NCBI GenBank assembly: GCA_016748015.1
Contig: JAAOMT010000439.1
Span: 838,719 to 902,718 of the forward strand
Direction: 5' to 3'
Length of the DNA stretch: 64,000 bases
Source: Geosiphon pyriformis
Lineage: Eukaryota; Glomeromycota; Glomeromycetes; Archaeosporales; Geosiphonaceae
In this document: piece by piece, positions 9,950 through 22,199 of the stretch
Position numbering within the stretch: the first letter of the stretch is position 1
Layout of the letters: each line of letters begins with the position of its first letter
Notes under the pieces: model-generated
What the model was told of the DNA's origin: nothing
The model's input: only the letters and a program-made list of their open reading frames with translations
The model's database searches: none
Translations under genes and position numbers: made by a program

Positions 9950-11985
9950 AATTGAAAGAAATATTAACTTTTTAAATTTATAAAATCAAAAAAGTGATTA
10001 TTAGATTTTACATATCAAAAAACAATAGAATAAAAAATTATTAGGCAAACAGTTTAAAACAATTCTTTAAAATTTAAGATATTATATTTAAAGATTTTTT
10101 ATAATTGAAATCATATAGCAATTGCTTAAACAATTTGGATTTAAATATTAATTTGTAGCATTTTTTTGAAAATATTTTATAAATAATATGTATTAATAGA
10201 ATTAGGCCAAATTTTAATAGCAATATAAAAACAGTAAATTGAAAGTTATTATCAGCAAAATTATTATAATCAAAAATAAATAAATCTCTGGTAACATTTG
10301 GTGTTTTTCTAGAAAATTAACATAGCCTAAAAATTATACAAAGTAATAACTGTAATTAAAACAAAAACTCTAAAGTATTATTAACAATTTTACATTTATT
10401 GTTAACAAAAATTCAATATTTCAAACATAATTTTAGTTATAAAAACTACTTTTTATAATTATCTTAACAACAAAGTTAATAATTATTTTTTTGAAAAATA
10501 CAATATTATAAAAGTTAAAAATACTTTTAATAAAAATATTATTTACTATTTAACAAATTCAAATACTTTGGGCTCTCAACTTTTTAACACCTACTTTCAA
10601 AAACTTAACTATAATTTGAAAAGTTTTATATAAAACAATGTTTATTTAAAAAAATATTTTTCTAAATTAGAATTAGTTTTTGAACTTATTAAAAAAAAAA
10701 AAAAACAGTATTTAATGCATCAAATCTGGCTGCCAAAACGTATAAACATTAAAAACAAGTTAAAAAAACAGTACTTACTATTATACTATTTAATATTTCT
10801 AATTTAATTTTAAACTTCAAAATTATCTTTAAATTATTTTTTTAAAATAGAAAATTTTACTAATTTTTACAGCTTATTTGAATTTATTTAACAAGAAAAA
10901 AAAATATCAGTAAAAGTTTACTTGAAAATAATTACTAAAATAAAACTAAACAGTTAAAAAACTAAGAAAACTCAGAAAAAAGCTTAGAAAAGAAAACCAA
11001 AAACATAATTATTTCATATTATATTGTCAAAATTCCTGATTTCTCAGTAAAAAATGGTAAAGTTAATCTAGAAAAATAATTGGATAAAGTAACAAAGACA
11101 TTAAAGCTAATAAATAAAATATAACCAAATTTTTTAAAACTATTTTTTACTTTTTGCAAAAAACAACAAATGTTTTTAATAATTATAATACTTTTAAAAC
11201 AGCTTTTATTAAATATTTTACAAATGTAAATACTTTTATTACTCTTAAATTGTTTTAAAAATATTAGACAATAATCTAATAAATCTGTTATTACTTATTT
11301 AAAAAGATTCAATAAATTTCTTAGAAGAATCAAACAACTAAAAACAGAAAATTATTATTCAAATTCATAAATTCTTGATCAATTTATCTTTTAATTAAAA
11401 AAAAACTTCTTAAAAAAAATAGATATTATTTACTTAATATTTTAGCCAAAATTATTCAAGTTGCCAAAAATAATATGATAATTGAAGAAGCAATTTACAC
11501 CAAATTTATAAACATAACTATTGAAAAATCTAGTATAACAACAGAAAAAAAAATTGAAAACTTAAAAAAGAAAATTGATACAAAATTAAAATCAAAATCA
11601 AAGCAAAAATCAGTTTTAATCACACCAAAATTAATTTAAAACAAAAAGTTGTTATTATTGTAAAAACAAAAAACACTGGGCCAAAAATTGTAGAATCAAA
11701 TAATAAAATTAACAACCAAATAATTAATCTTATCAAATAAATTTCCTAATTTACAACATTATTTATTTTCATTAAAACCTAGATATTTTCAACCAAATTA
11801 TTATTAAATATTAGTTTGAAATTATCAGCAAAATTCAGCTCTATATTATGTATTCAATATATTACTAGTAATTTATAATAGCAAATACCAAATTACCAAA
11901 ATCAGTTTTTACTTTAAAATTAATTTCAATTTATATATTTAGGAAATTATAATCATAATTAAATAGTTTAAGAAATAATAGACAA
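9950..11985 (+). pseudogene. decayed Ty3/gypsy gag relic
   Basis: The stretch aligns by eye with the gag of gypsy H (57.2-58.8 kb) in the same order. The segment around 11,030 (IVKIPDFS-type) matches the gag start region near 57.9 kb. The segment 11,290-11,400 matches 58,205-58,310 (a YLEKFNKLLRR-like core). A complete CCHC zinc knuckle lies at 11,650-11,691 (C-YY-C-KNKK-H-WAKN-C). Such a knuckle binds the element RNA in the Gag nucleocapsid. The reading frame is broken throughout by stops and small shifts. The 5' end is uncertain and the 3' end meets the inverted repeat near 11.99 kb. Neither an LTR nor pol follows. Confidence 0.72.
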
Positions 11986-11989
11986 CAAG

Positions 11990-12346
11990 ACTATGAGCAA
12001 CCTCAATTTATGCACAGTTTTTATTGATTATTTATTTTACAGAACAAAGCATAGAAAAAACAAAGTTCAGTTATTTAGAACCTCAATATCATCTTTCTCT
12101 GATTATAAAAGTAACTTTTCTTGAATAATAATGGTATTTTGTACTGGTCTACTTTACATAGCTTTTTTACATCAATAGCAATTGAGAAGTATTTGGATAG
12201 GCATGCACTAGAAAAGTGGTTATACAAACACTTTTTACAATTCTATCATAATACTATTCTCTTTAAGCTGCCATTCAATAATGTTTGGAGTTTACTAGAT
12301 GGGGCTTAACACAAAAAATTTTGCAGAGCAATTAAGTCATACAAAG
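11990..12346 (+). repeat. inverted repeat, left arm
   Basis: This arm matches the reverse complement of 13,516-13,870 over about 355 bases with numerous substitutions. Shared blocks include aacttttcttgaataataat, agtatttggatag and aaaaaattttgc. The arms lie about 1.17 kb apart. The divergence means an old structure. It is either the terminal inverted repeats of a foldback or DNA transposon, or two inverted copies of one coding fragment. Confidence 0.75.
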
Positions 12347-13515
12347 GGAAAGAGAATTACTAGCCTTATTGTTACTTCTATTTTCAATATTATCTTTATT
12401 TGTATATTAAGTAATTCTATTTTTGTTATTTTTATTAAAATAACCACTATTAGATTCTTTTTTTTTATGCTTTCCTGTGGATACCTGTTTACAGTTAAAA
12501 ATTTAGTAGGAGTCTCAGTAATTATATATTCTTAGATTTGAATAACTAAAATTTCAATAAAGATCTGTTTTTCCTCTTTTTTTTTGTCTTCAAAATTGTA
12601 AACTTCACTTTCATCCTCTTTATATTTATTTTTAATTTCAGATAAGTCGAAAGTCTCACACTATTAAATTTTAAACAGTAGTATGATAATAATTGGTGTA
12701 AATATTGCCAGTTACTTTGAATATTAAATAAAAACATAGGAAAAAAATATTAAATATCTTATGATTTGCTCTACAGAATGTCTGGTTTTATACCACTTTG
12801 AGCTTTATTCAATCTCATTATTAATCTATGCAAAAAAAGAGGAGACAGATATATAAATTTATAAGAACAGCCATGGATTGCAGATTTTCTCTTATTATGT
12901 TTGGTGCCAATATAATTGTTGTATAATAACCCTTTAAAAAAAATTTTTCTGTTGACATGAACTAATATTTCAAGAGTTTGCACACCTTTTTTGTTTACAA
13001 TTACCTTTATTTCTATTTGTAATTTGATATTACTAATAATTAGCAATGCTTTAAGTATTAAGTTCTAGCTGTTGAATTTGTATTTGATTCATATCCACTT
13101 TTTTATGTCTGAAAATCAGATTGTTTCAGTAAGCATGACTGCTCTCAATCTTGTTGGTAGCAAAATTAATAAAGCCATATAATCAACATTCTATTATTAA
13201 ACATAAGCAATGCAACCAATGATAAGTAAGTAGAAACTTAATGCTTTCAACCAAGTAATACATAATTAAAAGTTGTCATTATTGTCACTAAAATCTTAAA
13301 AATAAGTGACACAACCAATAATAAGTAAGTAAATACCTAATTGAAAGTTTCACTATTTATTACTTACAACAATGATAACCTAATTTAATGCTTCTAACCA
13401 AATAGATACATAATTAGGAGTTGTTATTATTAAGACTAAAACTCTAAACTTTTAAAAACTTATATCTTTTTTTACTTATACTCTTTTTTCTAAATTGACA
13501 CTTCTATTGTATAAC
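12347..13515. other. loop between inverted-repeat arms
   Basis: The spacer contains open frames of 60-90 codons on both strands (12,299-12,535 plus; 12,546-12,737 and 12,771-13,046 minus), none with a recognisable domain. At 13,200-13,450 there are degenerate direct repeats built on caaccaatgataagtaagta and acataattaaaagttgt, two to three copies with spacings of about 100-170 bases. No transposase was recognised. Confidence 0.5.
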
Positions 13516-13870
13516 TTAATTATCTCGCAAAATTTTTTCTGCCAAGTCCCATCTAGTGAACTTCAAACATTGTTAAATAGCAGTTTGACAAGAATAATGT
13601 CATAATAAATTGTTTATATGACCACTTTCTATTAGGTAGCTATCCAAATACTCTGCAATTACTATTAATATAAAAGAACTGTGTAAATTTGACCAGTACA
13701 GAATACAATTATTATTCAAGAAAAGTTATCTTCATAACCAGGAAAACATGAAATTAATGTCCAAAATAACCAAACTTGTTCTTATTGTGCTTGGTCTTAT
13801 AAAATAAATGGTTAATAATAAAAAATGCTGAACAGATCAAGGACTGCAAATGAATTGGGCTTGCTCTTGG
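13516..13870 (-). repeat. inverted repeat, right arm
   Basis: This is the reverse-complement partner of 11,990-12,346. On the minus strand the arm and the adjoining 13,871-14,110 read as a weak, stop-interrupted coding stretch (segments such as ILKWLENRKKVGQFTNSI). This suggests the arms derive from a gene or transposase fragment that was duplicated in inverted orientation. The family is not recognised. Confidence 0.72.
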
Positions 13871-14109
13871 CACTAAGACAAATTGCCTTTGGTCTTTGCT
13901 AACTTAGGAAGAAGTCTACTGGAAAAGTTCTTTATAACTAGCCCAACAAGTTGCCAGATCATTTTAGTGATTGAATTGGTGAATTGTCCAACTTTTTTCC
14001 TATTCTCTAGCCACTTTAAAATATTAAAAGCAAAAATAGATTGAAGTTTTTAGAGGTGGCACCATAAAAGCAGATTGTTTTGTAGGAAGAAAAAAAATTC
14101 ATATAATAT

Positions 14110-15356
14110 TACCAATCGCCAAACCACAAAATATAGTTTTTTAAAAACAATATTTAGAATAATAACCTTATAAAATAACAATATTAGTTTAGTTATAGTA
14201 AATAAATATAATAAACATAGTTAAATAAAAATTAAACAAAATAAGTAATAAGTAAAATTATTAAATAATATCAAGTTAATTATTTAGTTTTATTTTATTA
14301 TATAATTTAAAAATTTAGCTTTTTTTATAATTAAATTTTTTATAATTCTGTTTATTATAAAAATATCTATTTTTATTTTTATTATACAAATTTTTTTTAT
14401 AATTATGTTAATATTAAAACTGTTTTAATTACTATAATTATATTTTTTTTGGTAATTATTTTATATTATATATTATATTATATTTTAAATTAGTTTTAAA
14501 TTAATTATATTTTTATATTATTTTATGATAGTTTTATCTCTTCTGTAATTTAAAGTTTTTTGTTAAAGCTTTTCTAATGATATTGTTTGACTTTTAAAGA
14601 TTACTAAATTTTTTGGTATTTATTTTGGATTAAATAAGCTATATTTATTTTTTACAGATATTGATAATTTTATTAATGTTATAATAAGTATATAGTGTTG
14701 TTTTATCTGATTTAAATAGATAATTATATGTAAAATATACATGATTTATGCTTAATTTAAATTAATTAGTTTAATATATTATACTAAATTGTGTTTAAGT
14801 CTTACTTATTAAAAATAAAAAATAAAAAAAAATCTTTTTATATTTTAAATCTTGGTTTAATTTAATTTTTTTAATTATTATTTAATATAAATTAGTTAGT
14901 TATATATTAATTATATATAATTAATTATTTAAATTAATTAAAATTATATTATATATTTATTTTTATTATAATATTATTATTAAAAACAAAAATTTATAAT
15001 ATAAAATTTTACAATATTAAATATATTCTGTAATCAATTGATTAATTATTTACTTAATAAAAAAAGTAAAAAAAAATTTGTTTAAAAAAAATTATAATTA
15101 ACACTTGTAAAATAATCAAATATTTTAATAAAAAACTAATTATTAAAAAATAAAGTATTTATTTTTAATATAAAATAATTTATTGTGATTTTTTATAATT
15201 AATAATAATATAAAATTAATAATTTTTAATATATTTTACATTATTTATGTATATTTTAATATATTTTTAAACATATTTAAAAACAATCAAATTTTTTAAT
15301 TTAATTTTAAAAAACAATAAAAAAATAATTAATATTAAATTATTTATTATTTTTTT
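14110..15356. other. very AT-rich spacer, nothing seen
   Basis: Almost pure A/T sequence with runs of TTA/TAA and no coding signal or match to the other elements. It is the left flank of LINE A. Confidence 0.6.
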
Positions 15357-15363
15357 ATTATTA

Positions 15364-15483
15364 TTGCTTAATGAGTGAGGTCCAAACACAACCTAGCACT
15401 ATACATCAAGGAATTGATCTAAACTAGGCATGAATCATACACTTTCTACACGTGACCAGCCACTCGGGCTGATCAGAACAATA
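15364..15483 (-). promoter_or_regulatory. LINE A 3' UTR, conserved in LINEs B and C
   Basis: Between the ORF2 stop (15,484-15,486) and the 3' end lies a block that recurs at 26,074-26,221 and, decayed, near 29,727-29,870. It includes aactaggca, catgaatca and gaccagccactc. Non-LTR elements use the RNA 3' end for recognition by their own reverse transcriptase, so conservation here fits a priming role, though that role is inferred. Confidence 0.7.
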
Positions 15484-18400
15484 CTACGCAGCTATATGAA
15501 CTGACACTGATTCACCTATACTTGAAAAAAACAAGCAAGCCTTGCGAAAACCAAAATGAACACCTAAAGCACTAGTAATGCCAAGTAACCTAACCACCCC
15601 TGCAGAGAACCTCGAAGCCAAACCATGAACCAAGATGATGGCTGAACCATCTAGCAGGATCAGTCCATTCTTCTCCATATATGCACGATGCTTAGCATGA
15701 ATCAACCAGACATCCTTCCTGAAAGCAAGACCAAGAGAGCACACAAACTTGACAATCTCCAAAACAGCAATCTTGGGGTCATGAAAGACAGAAACAGCCT
15801 CACTAAACCATCTATTGAAAACAAAGCCCTTAAAAAGAGCCATAGACACAGAGGAATCAGAAATACTGGATGACAACAGCTGCAATATATCTGAGGAGAA
15901 GTGAGATGAGCCAGAAAGTGCCTTCCAGGACCTTACATGAGAATTCAGCAACTGGCGCCGAACAGACTCATCAACCTTGTAAGAGAACACATGATCTGAC
16001 ACCTCCACCTCACCACAATACAAGCACAACACACTAGGATAACGTTTATCATAGAGGCGCTTCCGAACAGCAACTGGCAGCTGATGGTGCAAAGACTTCA
16101 TAAAATAAGTACGCACACTGAACGAATACCTGCTGGTGAATCCTGCAGCCATGTGCAAATCAGGATGCCACACCAATGACAAACGGAACCAATCAACCTC
16201 AGAAGACAAGCTGCCAACCAAAACCCCAGAACTGGAACCAACCTCCCATCGCGCACGACAAATAGAACGATAAATATCACGAACAAAATGCCTCAAATTT
16301 CCAGAAACAACATCACCATCAGCTGCCAGGAAGTGCTCACTCAAGCAAAGGGGAAGATACCAATTGAAGAGAAAAGTGGCACCAGCGATTGCATTGGCAC
16401 ACTCGTTTCCCAAAACACCAGAATGACCCTTCACCTTGCGAAAGCTAACCCTTAACTTCTTACTGCAAATTACATTGACAATATGACAACGTTTGACCCA
16501 ACACTGATTACGAAAATTGGGACACACCAGATCTAACTCCGACCTGCAAGCATCCAACACCGATTGACTATCTGAGAACATACAAACAGAGCTTGACGGG
16601 GAAACACACTCCAGAGCTAAAGCAACAGCCTGCAATTCCACCAAAGTAGACGACATCAAACCCAATACCCTTACTCCCAAACCCAAACCAATGTCCTCAA
16701 AAAAAACAGCAGCACCAGCTCTACAGCCAACTGTGCCAAGACCACTAAGAGATCCATCCGTATACACTGATAGGCTGCTAGCACCGGTCACCAAGAGACG
16801 ATCATGAATAGACACAAATCCACCGGACTCAAGAATGTTCGAAGGACTACCATCCCCCAAAACTAGAGACTGATCACGAGAAGATTTTACACTATTGAGA
16901 AACAAAACAGAATACTTGAACCACTCAGGAACTGGGCCACGGGGGTCCAATCTCTTCCACCACTTGAAAGTGTACCAATTATAGACAGCACCATGACGGT
17001 CACGAAATTGATTCACAAAGACAATACCATACCACCAAAGAGAAGGGAGAAACTTGAGAAACCTTGACTCACCCAAAACCTCAGACATAGGCACTCCACC
17101 ATGAGACTGAAAGGAACTAACCAAAAAGCCACCCAGAAACACATTGCAATCGACAAAAACACAAACCATGCCTGCCAGAAAGTTATTAGAAGCACTGACA
17201 CAAATACGAACAGAAGAACACAACGGATGAACAAGGTGCCAACACAAAACTTGCAAGTCATGAGACTTGTGGAAAAACAAACGACCCAAGATACCACCAG
17301 AGTTCGCAAAACCGACAAGAGAAGCAATCTTGCTTTCAGATTGAACTTGAGAAAATGACTTCAAACCATAAAACGAAGGGTGGTAAACCACATCATTGGA
17401 GAAATCGAGTGGCAAACCAGACTTGAGCTTCAAACCTTTACAAATCAGAGCATCCTACTTTCCGCACATGCCAATGGGAATAAAACTGAACTGAGTTCTA
17501 TAGCTGACTATCGGATGCAGAACTGCCGACACCAAATACAAAAACTGCTTATCTGAGACCGCCTTCCTCAACACCAGATTGGTGAAAAAGTGAACGTCTG
17601 AATGCGCCTTAGCCAAGCTAGGCTTTGAAAGACCCTCAGTTGATAGAAAAATGCCTAGATATTGGTGAGATTCTCCCTTTTTGGCAATAGAAATGGGCAA
17701 ACCGCTGATAAACAGGGAGGGACTGCTGACTCTGCTATTGATAGGAATGGCTACTGTTTTGTCGTTGTTAATAGAAATGTCATTGATAAAAAAAAATTCA
17801 CTAGCAACATCGAGAATATGTTGAGTAGCCGTCTGACTGCTATTAACCCAAATCGTATCATCAACAAAAGCACCAGCAGCAAAAAAAGAAGAAAACCCAG
17901 CCTGGGATTCGGAACAACCATTCTTGGAAACAAAGTGAGAGTTCAACCTATACCCACATACACTCTCCTGTCTCTTGACTTCGCACAAAAGAGGATCATA
18001 AAATATGCACCAGAGAAGAAAAGAGAAGACCTCTCCCTGGTCCAAACCATTGTGCACACGGTAACTGCTTGTCAGTCCAAAATCAGTCATGACTCGGTTG
18101 GTATGATCCCTATGAATACCACCAAAAAACCGAATAAATTTGCTACACATCTTAATTCTGACCAAACTTTTCTCGAAATGCTCCCAGCCAACCGAGTCAT
18201 ATGTTTTCCACATGTCCTGCAGAACCAGCCATATCTCCCTGTTTTTTTCCAAAGCATCTTCGACCACCGAACCAGTTGCAAAAATAGGGGACTGGGTTGT
18301 CGTACTCTTCAAAACTGAGAAATTAGCCCCTCGAAGCATGTCAAAAGTACTGCACGCCAAAGAAATCCTGTCCAAGAGTATCTTGGAAAGAACCTTGCGA

Positions 18401-20172
18401 GCCGTTTTGATCAAGGCAATAGGACGTGTGTTCGTTAAAACACCTTCCCACTCATAAGGTTTCGGAATCATTGAGACCCATGCTTCTTTCCAAGGGCTGG
18501 GCACTGATTCACTAAACAAACAAGAGTTCAAGAACACCAACAACATATTCAAAACTGACCTATCACAATGTTTCCAAAGCTTATTTGAAATACCCAACAA
18601 ACCAGCCGCTTTACCCTCTGGAAGATCAGAAATCACCCCAAGGAACTCATCATACCCAATCGAACACATGACCCCAGAAAAAGCTTCGTCAAAAACATAC
18701 TCCAGTGGCTGATATTGGAGGCGCCAATCCTCTGAGACATAATCGACCACCCGACGCTTCCTAGTCCAACCTTCCATGATCGTATCAACCTTGGACTTGA
18801 CCTGCTCAGGTTCCAAAATCAATTCGTCATCAACCACCAAATGATCCAGCACAATCTTATGAAATGGGTGCTCCAACACACTTTTTATTGTATGACCTTT
18901 ATTTACCTCAAAGCTTTCCATCCTCTTGTCTATCGCAGATCTGATGCATGCTTCTTTAGCACTCTGAGATTCAATGAGCTTGGACTTTCAATAAGATTTC
19001 CTGGCACCAAAAAGAGCAGAACAAACACGACCAGATTCCACACCAGAGTCCACCAGATCCTGAACGACCGAAGCCTTGACACTGTCCAGAGTAGCCCAAC
19101 ACCTCATGAGAGAAGCAAAATCCACAGCACACTCCACACAAAATGCCTTAATAATTTTTGAAACCAAAAGCTCCAACTTGTGGAACTTTGATGACTCTTT
19201 GGTAAAGACATCATCAAATTCCTTGAACCACTTTTTCTTGAACACTTCATTAGCCGAAAGAATCATCATTCTGCGAACAACATCCCACATTGTGTCCAAA
19301 TTCAAAAACCTCACAGAAACAGCAAACTCATCTGAGAACATTGTTGCATTAGCCAATGTGGCACACTTAAAATCGATCCATTTACTCTCATCAGCACCCT
19401 TGAAATCAAACTTCCATCTGTCTCTGTTTGCTTGCTTGCGAAAAGAGCTCAATTGCGTATCCAGAAGCCCACCCAGACCCAAAGACACTGAAACAGCTTG
19501 ATGATCTGTGTCAAAGTGCTCACTGACACCTAAAACATTACGATGTACCATCGCATTGACCAGATTTGGAGAGACAAACACATAATCAATTGTTCTTTTG
19601 ACACCCCTAGAATTCTCCCAAGTGGGCATTTTCATAGCTGGGCTCCCGACCAAAGAGTTAATCAATCCCAAATCAAGGCACTTCTTGAAACTCACACACT
19701 TATGAGAGCCATCTTCATTAAAATCGCCACCAAGGATAACAAAAGAGGACTTGTTAACAGCCTTTGTGATGATAGAGTTGATTTTGCCTGCCTGAGAAAA
19801 CTGGACCGCTGAAGAAGCACCAGTGTACAGTCCCAAAATTGACACAGAGAGCCTGTTCTTGAAAAATAACTTGATAGACAACAACCGACCCGGAACCTCA
19901 GACACCTTGCACACATGTCTCACCAAAGAAGTGTTCATAACCACTACCACATCAGCACCCAGATACCCAGAATCCAAACCAGTAGTAAACACCCAAATCC
20001 CATCAAACTTGTTAATGATCCAGGGCCGAACCTTACCTTATAACTTAGTTTCAGTAAAAATCGAAATTGAATTGTCCATTTCCTTATGCCAACGAATGAC
20101 ATCACTCTGCTTCACAGGGTTGTTCATTCCTCTGACATTGCATGTAGTGACTTTCCATACTAATTCACTCAT
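15484..20172 (-). pseudogene. LINE A ORF2: endonuclease-RT-RNase H, three stops
   Basis: One frame runs from the ATG at 20,172 to the TAG at 15,484, interrupted by TAA at 20,040-20,038, TGA at 18,990-18,988 and TAG at 17,457-17,455. Domain order is AP-like endonuclease (ILGGDFNEDGS, TIDYVFVSPNL, EHFDTDH), reverse transcriptase (TRPIALIKTARKVLSK, NGLDQGEVFS, catalytic AFVDDTIW with FVDD at 17,857-17,868), then RNase H (YTDGS, STLVELQA, FSDSQ, VKGHSGVLGNE). The product would nick DNA and copy its own RNA there. Damage beyond the stops: the last RNase H acidic site reads GNECANAIA, where LINE B has GNERADALA, and the C-terminal zinc motif (LCLYCGEVEVSDH) lacks its final Cys. All three stops are compatible with transitions. 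Confidence 0.93.
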
Positions 20173-21923
20173 TGGAAGGGGGATTGGAAGTTCGCACCAC
20201 CAGCCAAAGCCAGACTATCAAAACGAGCGGACAAGATCAACACAGATTTGGAGAGGCCCTCCAACATATTTTCCAACTTGACAACATGGGGGGACGTGGA
20301 TGAGTCCACAATCGTAGCAGACTCATGACCATCAGCCATACTTAAGTCCATATCCAATGTTACATTACTTTCCGAATTCTGTGGCGTGGCGACCACTGGC
20401 AGCCAGCATCTGTGACCAGGCTGGAGAACCACCAGCACAAGCAAATCTAACCTCTTGGCCAACCCATCAATTTGTTTTGCGAGACTAACAAGACCATTTT
20501 TAATACTGACCAGTCTTTTTTCCAGATCTTTTGCAACAAGAGGGGTAGGTTTACCATTGATGATGGAACCAGAACTTGCCTTATCACCAGAGAAAGAGGG
20601 AGCAGAGGGAGCGCTAACCACCAATGCCCAAGTTTTACCATCAAAAGCCAAAGGACGAGAGATAGGCACAGATCTTCTTGCATAAATTTTCGCCAATCTG
20701 GATTGGTCCTGAACCGAAAGGGGAGCCTTTCTGCCTCCTGCAATTCCAGCACCCTTGACTGTTCTGCAACCAAGAGAAGTATGACCAAATTTCTCACAAA
20801 CTGCACATGAAGCTAAAGAAAAATGGAACCAATGAAAACCAAAGCTCTTTATAACTGGAGTCATTGCCATTGCATTAACTAATTCCACTTCCGAGCTAAA
20901 ACACACAGTGGCACAGCGGGCGCGAGAATAACTGACGGGATTGCGATCAATAAAGCAGGTTTTTCCACCAATAGAACCAATAAAATCCCACAAATCATGA
21001 GCAGTGGTTCCCATGGGAAGAGTATATAGCAAAGCCCTAAACTTATCCCTGGCATCCCACGATTGTTTGTTGATATCAGCCCTGGCCACCCGAATCGCAT
21101 CCCTTCCAATAAGGATAGACCACTTAGAGGCCAGAAAATTAGCCTGGTCTTGATCTTTCAATTCGATGATCGCCTTTTGCCATAAACCCACCAGCTGCAT
21201 TTTAATCGACTTAATGATGCCAAATTCAGCTACAGCCGCACGCACAGTCTCCAAAGAAGTTCCCACAGGAATTTCTTTCAGCACAATTGCCTGATTTGTA
21301 CAATTGTTGACAGGGTGCTTGAGATCGGTGTTTACCACAACACCACGATCATTAGCCAGATTAGCTGTAGTCATCATCACCTCTTCAGAAGTGAAAGTAG
21401 CCTGAATGATTCCACCAAATTTTGAGGGGGTAGAGGCCCCCCCAAAACCATTTACACCTGAAAAAATTTTTCTGACAAAATTGACTTTTTCCTGAAAGGA
21501 TTTACCCACCACCGCCACCAGATCAATATTCAAAGCGAAGGACTTGCGAACAGGCACCTGAACGGACAGCTTGACTGGAAAAGGAGGCGGTAGAAGAAGA
21601 GACTCATCCAACACATCACCATCCACATCGACAGTACCATAATCAATCACACCCAAAGGCTTCCCTAACACCTTCTTGGTCTTTACACGCAAACTTTTAG
21701 GCGTTTGATCAGGATCCTCTCCTGTGAAAGCACTATTCTTACCATAGTCAACACTGGTTTCTTCAACCAAGCACTCCTCCTCCATGTCAATACTCTCAGA
21801 TTCAGTAGTATCACCCACCTCAGAACCCCATGAACGATTACCAAGAGCTTTATCAGCAACCTTACTATTATCAACACTCTCTGCTAATACACCACCCTTT
21901 CTCTTCTTCCTTGATACAACCAT
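20169..21923 (-). CDS. LINE A ORF1, Gag-like RNA-binding protein, 584 aa
   Basis: The open frame is uninterrupted from ATG at 21,923 to TGA at 20,171-20,169. The N-terminus is basic (SRKKRKGG, a likely nuclear localisation signal) and is followed by an acidic, disordered-looking stretch. The centre has an RRM-like or esterase-free ORF1 core around residues 190-360. A CCHC zinc knuckle at 20,766-20,807 reads C-AV-C-EKFG-H-TSLG-C. The protein probably coats the LINE RNA in a ribonucleoprotein, as ORF1 proteins of other LINEs do. The upstream codons in this frame lack an ATG back to a stop, so the start is well supported. The stop overlaps the ORF2 start as ATGA, which suggests coupled translation. 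The intact frame may reflect youth rather than activity. Confidence 0.9.
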   Translation of the reverse strand: MVVSRKKRKGGVLAESVDNSKVADKALGNRSWGSEVGDTTESESIDMEEECLVEETSVDYGKNSAFTGEDPDQTPKSLRVKTKKVLGKPLGVIDYGTVDVDGDVLDESLLLPPPFPVKLSVQVPVRKSFALNIDLVAVVGKSFQEKVNFVRKIFSGVNGFGGASTPSKFGGIIQATFTSEEVMMTTANLANDRGVVVNTDLKHPVNNCTNQAIVLKEIPVGTSLETVRAAVAEFGIIKSIKMQLVGLWQKAIIELKDQDQANFLASKWSILIGRDAIRVARADINKQSWDARDKFRALLYTLPMGTTAHDLWDFIGSIGGKTCFIDRNPVSYSRARCATVCFSSEVELVNAMAMTPVIKSFGFHWFHFSLASCAVCEKFGHTSLGCRTVKGAGIAGGRKAPLSVQDQSRLAKIYARRSVPISRPLAFDGKTWALVVSAPSAPSFSGDKASSGSIINGKPTPLVAKDLEKRLVSIKNGLVSLAKQIDGLAKRLDLLVLVVLQPGHRCWLPVVATPQNSESNVTLDMDLSMADGHESATIVDSSTSPHVVKLENMLEGLSKSVLILSARFDSLALAGGANFQSPFQ

Positions 21924-22199
21924 CTTAAAACCACTCTCAGAACCAGAAACTTTGGTAGCCTTCTTTATAACAGCAATAACAGAGCCAACAGTGGTCTCAT
22001 AATCGAAAAACGGTTTTGATTTATTGTACTGAATGGTAAAAAACTTCTTTCAAAAAAACTTTTGACTCTTTTTTGGGAATTTTGGACAAAGGAGAGAAAG
22101 AAGTTTTTTTCACCAGCTTATATATTATTATTTTATAATATTATTTATTATTTTATTAAATTATTAAATATTATTATTTAATTAATAATATAATAAAAA

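Larger units (their letters stand above)
15357..22139 (-). mobile_element. LINE A, near full-length non-LTR retrotransposon
   Basis: The element reads right to left: a 5' UTR of about 200 bases, ORF1 (21,923-20,169), ORF2 (20,172-15,484) and a 3' UTR of about 120 bases ending near 15,364 at ctcattaagc followed by an A-rich tail. The same 3' end occurs in LINE B (near 26,074) and LINE C (near 29,727), which fixes the boundary. It is far less decayed than its relatives: a hand count gives 25 G+C in the 60 bases at 16,081, against 10 in the 60 bases at 33,481 within LINE C. The sequence attatttattatttt at both ends (15,339 and 22,140) is a possible target-site duplication, weak because the flanks are low-complexity. 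Confidence 0.93.

Noticed and set aside
12299-13046. Open frames in the inverted-repeat loop as genes
   Set aside because: They are short, low-complexity and without domains; their length is compatible with chance.
19076-20281. Plus-strand open frames inside LINE A
   Set aside because: They are antisense to well-supported endonuclease and ORF1 coding sequence.
15339-22154. Firm target-site duplication for LINE A
   Set aside because: The shared 15-mer is pure A/T in low-complexity flanks, so it is only a weak candidate.
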